From the NCBI GenBank assembly GCA_002279765.1, contig NCCR01000063.1:1-44902 (forward strand): a stretch of DNA of 44,902 nt. The letters are read 5' to 3'. Origin of the DNA: Verrucomicrobia bacterium 12-59-8. Its GTDB lineage: Bacteria > Verrucomicrobiota > Verrucomicrobiae > Verrucomicrobiales > Verrucomicrobiaceae. The notes under the pieces are model-generated. The model was not told the origin of the DNA, made no database searches, and was given only the letters and a program-made list of their open reading frames with translations. This document shows positions 40,994 through 44,902 of the stretch, in pieces (within the stretch, counting starts at the first letter, position 1; each line of letters starts with the position of its first letter). The translations under genes and the position numbers were made by a program.

Positions 40994-43066
40994 ATGAAAC
41001 GGCCGTCAGCTTTGATCTGTAGTGCCTGCTGCCTGCTGGTGGCGGGGGGGAGTCCCGCACAGACGCCGCCGGTGCAACCTGCGGGCTTGCCTGGGCAACC
41101 GCAGGAGACCAATGCAGGTCCTAACAAGACTGGAACAACGGTGCCTATTACTGTTGCCGTGGTTACTGCTAAACCGGTGGTTCTGGAACCCAAACAGCCT
41201 GCCAATTTGCAGCAACTCCGGCCCAATGCACTGCCGTATCGGATTGAGCGCAAAATTTTTGGTCCCAGCAAAAGCTTCAAACGTGTCGAGTTTTTCTGGG
41301 TCGAGCCAAAACCCAGACCGAAAGCTTATGTGGTGCTGGCAACAGACCTGGCAAAACCGCGTCTTCCTCTTGAGGACCGTCAGTGGGCTGAGTTTGCCGA
41401 AAAAAATCAGCTCGGGCTCATCTCTGTGGGCTTGGATGAACTGGATGACTCAGGGCGTTTGATTGAAAAGGCCATTGATCTGGAAGGGCGTTTGCTTCGC
41501 ATCGTAGAAGAGGCTTTTGGCCCCGGCCTTAAAGGCACGTTTTTCGCTTCTGGCAGAGGAGCGTACTGGATGCACCGGGTGGTGATGCGCAAACCCTGGA
41601 TGTGGGGTTTCTGGTGCAGCAGGGATGTGGCACAATATCCACCCGTTTCGCGCGGCATTGAATACCCGTCAGGCCTGGTTTTAAACACCTCACCCGGACA
41701 GTATGAAAGCAGTTTGTTTTTCTTCCAAGATCTGCGTCGCACGAAGGTAACTAACCGCATCGGCTTTGTGTCTTTGGACGGCAAAACTCTTGATACTGCT
41801 TATCTGGATCGCTTCGCCCAGCAGTATCTGCTTGCGGTGTTGGCTGGCGGCAATGCGGCCGGTTTGTGGTTTGATATTCACACCGAAGCGAATTGTGGCC
41901 TGTTGGAAAAGCCACCACCGCCGCAGTTCCAAAACTGGGTGCCCGGGGATGAGGTGCCGGGAGCCTGGAAATTACTGCATCAAGAGCAAAAGAAAATGCC
42001 CGATAGCCAAGTGGCATTTGCCGATGTCCGGCTGCTGGATGGCAAGCAGGTGAAACTGATCTATCGGGTGCCAGGGAAAGTGAAGCTGGGAGTGCCGGTC
42101 AGACATGTGATGATATGCCTGTTGTGGGCTGAAAATGACGAAGAACTGCAGAAGAAAGTTCAAAACAGCATTGATTACAAAGGTTCCCTTTGGAATCGAG
42201 ATCGTTTGGGGGTTATCGCCATCAACGCCAAATCGTTTGGCTTCGCGTCGGATCTGCCATCGGCTCGTACAGTGGCGGAGTTGAAAGATTTGAAACAGAC
42301 CCTGTCCATTTATGCCCCCGCGTTCTGGCAGGTCATTGGGAAGGCCAATGGCGAATTGGGGTGGCCTGCCACTCAGTTTCATCTGTTTGGTTCGGGCATT
42401 GGAGCCAGCATTGCGCAGGCATGGGCCTATGCCGATCCTTCTCGATTTCTTTCGGTTCATCTGAATGGCGGAGGGCCTTACCTGGATGTGGACCCTGCCA
42501 TGAGCAATGTGTGCTGGCTGTTGACGACTGGCGGCAAAAACGCCGGGTACGACATGTCAGTCAAACTCTACGCAGCGTCTAAAAAGGCAGGGTGGCCGGT
42601 CATGTTCAACAGTCGCCTGGGAGCTTCAGGTGCCCTGGAGGATTGGGTGTGGGCATCGGGATCTCAGTTCTTCAACTACTCCCGTGATATGGCCGATCTG
42701 CTCAAAAAGGAACAAACCGAAGGTAGGCCGGCAAGCGCCCCCACTGCCGCCGCGCTGATCGTCAAGCGCCTGCGAGAGTCTGCATTCCTGATGGAACTGG
42801 ACACCCGCAAAGTGGTCCATCTGGCGGATGCCTCGCTCATACCCGATGAGCAGCGCATATCACTGCCCACGGTTGAACTTGAAGAAGCCTGGCGCCTCGA
42901 AGGAGCCCCCAAGCCGACGGAGCCCCCACCAACGGCTCCTGGCGCTCAAACCGCTGCTGCTCCGCCACCTGCTAAAACACAAGAGGCACCTCAACCAGCA
43001 GCACCATCTCAACCCAGTGGATCACAACCTCCTGCTTCGAAGCCTCTTGTTCCGGCTAAACCATGA
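40994..43066 (+). CDS. Secreted protein with two tandem degenerate alpha/beta-hydrolase domains
   Basis: From the ATG at 40994 this encodes 690 residues. It has a signal peptide (LICSACCLLVAGGSPA), a Pro/Gln-rich linker, two related domains and a Pro/Ala/Gln-rich tail. Domain 1 (~83-330): elbow region FFASGRGAYWMHRVVMRKPW, in which the usual nucleophile Ser aligns with Gly187, then SPGQYESSLFFFQDLR and NWVPGDEVPGAWKLL. Domain 2 (~340-640): elbow LFGSGIGASIAQAW with Gly468 at the Ser position, then NAGYDMSVKLYAASKKAG and SLPTVELEEAWRLEG. Neither domain keeps the catalytic His seen in the 38024 protein. The fold suggests ligand binding without hydrolysis; this is inference. The stop overlaps the next start by 4 nt (ATGA). 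An in-frame GTG at 40988 is an alternative start. Confidence 0.75.
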   Translation: MKRPSALICSACCLLVAGGSPAQTPPVQPAGLPGQPQETNAGPNKTGTTVPITVAVVTAKPVVLEPKQPANLQQLRPNALPYRIERKIFGPSKSFKRVEFFWVEPKPRPKAYVVLATDLAKPRLPLEDRQWAEFAEKNQLGLISVGLDELDDSGRLIEKAIDLEGRLLRIVEEAFGPGLKGTFFASGRGAYWMHRVVMRKPWMWGFWCSRDVAQYPPVSRGIEYPSGLVLNTSPGQYESSLFFFQDLRRTKVTNRIGFVSLDGKTLDTAYLDRFAQQYLLAVLAGGNAAGLWFDIHTEANCGLLEKPPPPQFQNWVPGDEVPGAWKLLHQEQKKMPDSQVAFADVRLLDGKQVKLIYRVPGKVKLGVPVRHVMICLLWAENDEELQKKVQNSIDYKGSLWNRDRLGVIAINAKSFGFASDLPSARTVAELKDLKQTLSIYAPAFWQVIGKANGELGWPATQFHLFGSGIGASIAQAWAYADPSRFLSVHLNGGGPYLDVDPAMSNVCWLLTTGGKNAGYDMSVKLYAASKKAGWPVMFNSRLGASGALEDWVWASGSQFFNYSRDMADLLKKEQTEGRPASAPTAAALIVKRLRESAFLMELDTRKVVHLADASLIPDEQRISLPTVELEEAWRLEGAPKPTEPPPTAPGAQTAAAPPPAKTQEAPQPAAPSQPSGSQPPASKPLVPAKP

Positions 43067-44902
43067 AGCGTGCGCACAAAATCTCAGCCTGGATGCAACC
43101 AAGATTACTGGTTGCCTGGTGTCTGTCCGTTTCATGGGGGATGGCTCAACAGCCTGCAAATCAGACCGGGGGGCCTACGTTCGCGACCCCGGCCACGGGG
43201 GAAGCCAACAAACAGGTCTCTGCGGTCCCCGCGCTGGAAGGCGTCATTGTTGGCAAAGCGGAGACGGCGCATGACAAACAATTCGAGTCCCTCGAGATCT
43301 ACTGGTGGAAGGCCGTGAAACAGCCACAGGCCGTGTTGGTGCTGGCGGATGAGAAAGCACGCACCGAGGTGTTTTTGAACGAAGACTGGGTCAGTTTTCT
43401 CAGGGCACACCAATGGAGCTTGCTCGTTCTGGGTGTCAAAGGGGCTGGAACTTCACCGGCTTTGGAACCCGCAGTTGCTGCTTTGGAACAACGCCTGTTC
43501 ACATGGGTTGACTCAAAAACAAGTCCACCCGTGAGTGGCAGCGATGACGATGAAGAGGATGAACTGGAAAAGAAAAAGGGACCGGTTCCGCTGCTCTTTC
43601 ATGCCTCGGGCAGTGCTGCCTTCTGGATGGAATCCATCATGCTGCGCAAGCCCTCGCGCTTTGCCGCCTGGCTGTCGGTGGATCCCATCAAGTTCCCGGA
43701 GATCCCGCGCGTCAAAGACTTCAAAACTGCTCCAGGAGGATTTCTGCCTCTTGTTGCTCCCATTCCATCACCTTTGACCACCGCCACACTGCCGGCAGTG
43801 AAGAAATACTACGAGCAGTTGGACCACTTTGAGGAAATGCGCTCCAGGAATGGAGAGAGCCGTGTTTCGTTCATTCCGTGGACCACAGGCTCTTCGACCG
43901 AACTGCGCGACAGCTTTGCCAGAATGTATTTGGAGACCGCCGCTTATGGTGAGGATGATGAACACCTCTGGTTGAATGTGCAAACTTTGCTGGAGCATCC
44001 GCTGACTGCCACCAACAAACCGGATCCCACGCGTTTTGGCTGGCTGCCAAGTCAGACATTGCTGGGTGCGGTCAAAGCGCTGCGTCCTGCGGTGCTACCC
44101 AAACTGCCTCCTGCCGTAGGCAGAAGGTTTTTCAAGACACGGGAGTTCGCCTCTTGCGATTTACGCTGGATCAGAAACGTGCCAAAGCCCAAGGCCGTTC
44201 TCGTCATTGCCGCTAATGCATTGCCTGCACACATTCGCTATATGCCGGATTGGATCGACTACGCGAAAAAACACGAATGGGCGGTGTTGCTGATGGGGTT
44301 GAAGGAAGACCGCATTCGTTCCGTGGAGGGGGCTGCCAAAAATTTCGAAGCGCGCCTGTACCGGGAAATCGATACTTTGGCTGGTCCTGAATTGAAAAAT
44401 CTGCCGTTGCTCACCTATGCGCAGGGAACTCCGGCGATGTGGCTGCAAACCCTGATGATCCGGCAGCCTTCCCGTTACCAGGCTTGGATTTCGCTCGGCG
44501 CGTCGAGATTTCCTTCGGTCACAGCAGCCATCAAAGTTCCGCCTGGACTGCTCATTTCCCAGAATCCCGGACAGTATGGTCAAAGCCTTCTTCACTTTGA
44601 AGATCTGCGCGGCGCGGATCCCTACAATCCTGTCTGCTTTCTCCCGCTTGCAGACATCAAACCTACAGGCACCATTTTGGAAGCGTCCTATCGCGCTTTT
44701 TTTGACGCCGCCATATCTGCCAACAAGGAGACCGTGCATTGGCTGCATCTGCACAGCCTCACACTGCCGCCCAATTCGATCACCTCCCGGCCAGATCCCA
44801 AGCACTATGCCTGGTTTCCAAGTTCAGACATCCTAGGCATCTGGAAGGCGTTGCGGCAGGATACCATTCCGGTGCCGCTCCCCATCATCGCCAAGCGCAG
44901 CT
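43063..44902 (+). CDS. Secreted tandem degenerate alpha/beta-hydrolase protein, paralogue (3' truncated)
   Basis: The frame is open from the ATG at 43063 to the window end (613 codons, no stop). It has a signal-peptide-like N-terminus (LLVAWCLSVSWGMA) and two domains related to those of the preceding gene. Domain 1 (~60-340): IYWWKAVKQPQAVLVLADEK, elbow HASGSAAFWMESIMLRKPSR with Gly183 at the nucleophile position, and GWLPSQTLLGAVKAL at its end. An acidic loop (SDDDEEDELEKKK) is inserted before the elbow. Domain 2 (~360-600): LRWIRNVPKPKAVLVIAAN, elbow YAQGTPAMWLQTLMIRQPSR with Gly455, NPGQYGQSLLHFEDLRG and YAWFPSSDILGIWKALRQ. No Ser-Asp-His triad remains. It is translationally coupled to the gene before; whether a Pro-rich tail follows cannot be seen. 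Confidence 0.75.
   Translation, partial: MKRAHKISAWMQPRLLVAWCLSVSWGMAQQPANQTGGPTFATPATGEANKQVSAVPALEGVIVGKAETAHDKQFESLEIYWWKAVKQPQAVLVLADEKARTEVFLNEDWVSFLRAHQWSLLVLGVKGAGTSPALEPAVAALEQRLFTWVDSKTSPPVSGSDDDEEDELEKKKGPVPLLFHASGSAAFWMESIMLRKPSRFAAWLSVDPIKFPEIPRVKDFKTAPGGFLPLVAPIPSPLTTATLPAVKKYYEQLDHFEEMRSRNGESRVSFIPWTTGSSTELRDSFARMYLETAAYGEDDEHLWLNVQTLLEHPLTATNKPDPTRFGWLPSQTLLGAVKALRPAVLPKLPPAVGRRFFKTREFASCDLRWIRNVPKPKAVLVIAANALPAHIRYMPDWIDYAKKHEWAVLLMGLKEDRIRSVEGAAKNFEARLYREIDTLAGPELKNLPLLTYAQGTPAMWLQTLMIRQPSRYQAWISLGASRFPSVTAAIKVPPGLLISQNPGQYGQSLLHFEDLRGADPYNPVCFLPLADIKPTGTILEASYRAFFDAAISANKETVHWLHLHSLTLPPNSITSRPDPKHYAWFPSSDILGIWKALRQDTIPVPLPIIAKRS

Noticed and set aside
1..44902. CRISPR arrays, tRNA or rRNA genes
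   Set aside because: No regularly spaced repeats and no recognisable RNA gene was seen on either strand by eye.

Overview
The window looks like a chromosomal segment of a Verrucomicrobiota bacterium, probably order Verrucomicrobiales. The pointers are a DUF1800/DUF1501 gene pair, a PVC-type fusion of DUF1080, SGNH, propeller and cytochrome c, a zinc-ribbon Ser/Thr kinase beside an ECF sigma factor, DUF5069, DNRLRE and PEP-CTERM proteins, and very many large secreted proteins. Genes are GC-rich, and almost none has a Shine-Dalgarno sequence. I saw no rRNA, tRNA, CRISPR array, transposase, integrase or phage gene.

Layout. 1-800: the end of an acyl-CoA dehydrogenase-like gene, a strong hairpin, and mscL. 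1.1-5.4 kb: a secreted beta-propeller protein, a small secreted unknown, an M23 peptidase and a DUF362 protein. 5.6-14.3 kb: a three-gene export-type operon of a 2,136-residue DUF1800 protein, a Tat-exported DUF1501 protein and a small pseudopilin-like membrane protein. 14.3-18.9 kb (minus strand): purD, translationally coupled to a secreted glucose/sorbosone dehydrogenase-like protein, then a PEP-CTERM DNRLRE protein. 19.0-25.6 kb: a TolB-M28-PDZ peptidase with a broken frame, divergent from the 1,196-residue DUF1080/SGNH/propeller/cytochrome c fusion. 25.7-31.5 kb: TamB-like and TamA-like genes overlapping by 4 nt; the TamB frame is broken by one base near its start. 31.5-32.5 kb: an EamA transporter.

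32.7-38.0 kb is a corridor of damaged genes. It holds a Kelch protein, an ECF sigma factor and a Ser/Thr kinase, all frameshifted; a DUF5069 gene interrupted by one in-frame TAG; and a decayed partial copy of the DUF4198 gene located 3.8 kb away. Either this is real gene decay or the sequence carries deletion-type errors, and the two can be tested.

38.0-44.9 kb holds the most unusual content: an apparent operon of a secreted alpha/beta-hydrolase-like protein with a full Ser-Asp-His triad, a secreted helical/coiled-coil protein, and two large secreted proteins. Each of the two large proteins carries two tandem, diverged copies of the same hydrolase fold. In all four copies the nucleophile serine aligns with glycine and the catalytic histidine is missing, while other segments remain conserved, including a C-terminal W-L-P-T-like motif. 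This looks like an undescribed family of exported tandem pseudo-hydrolases next to one probably active relative. The last gene runs off the window.
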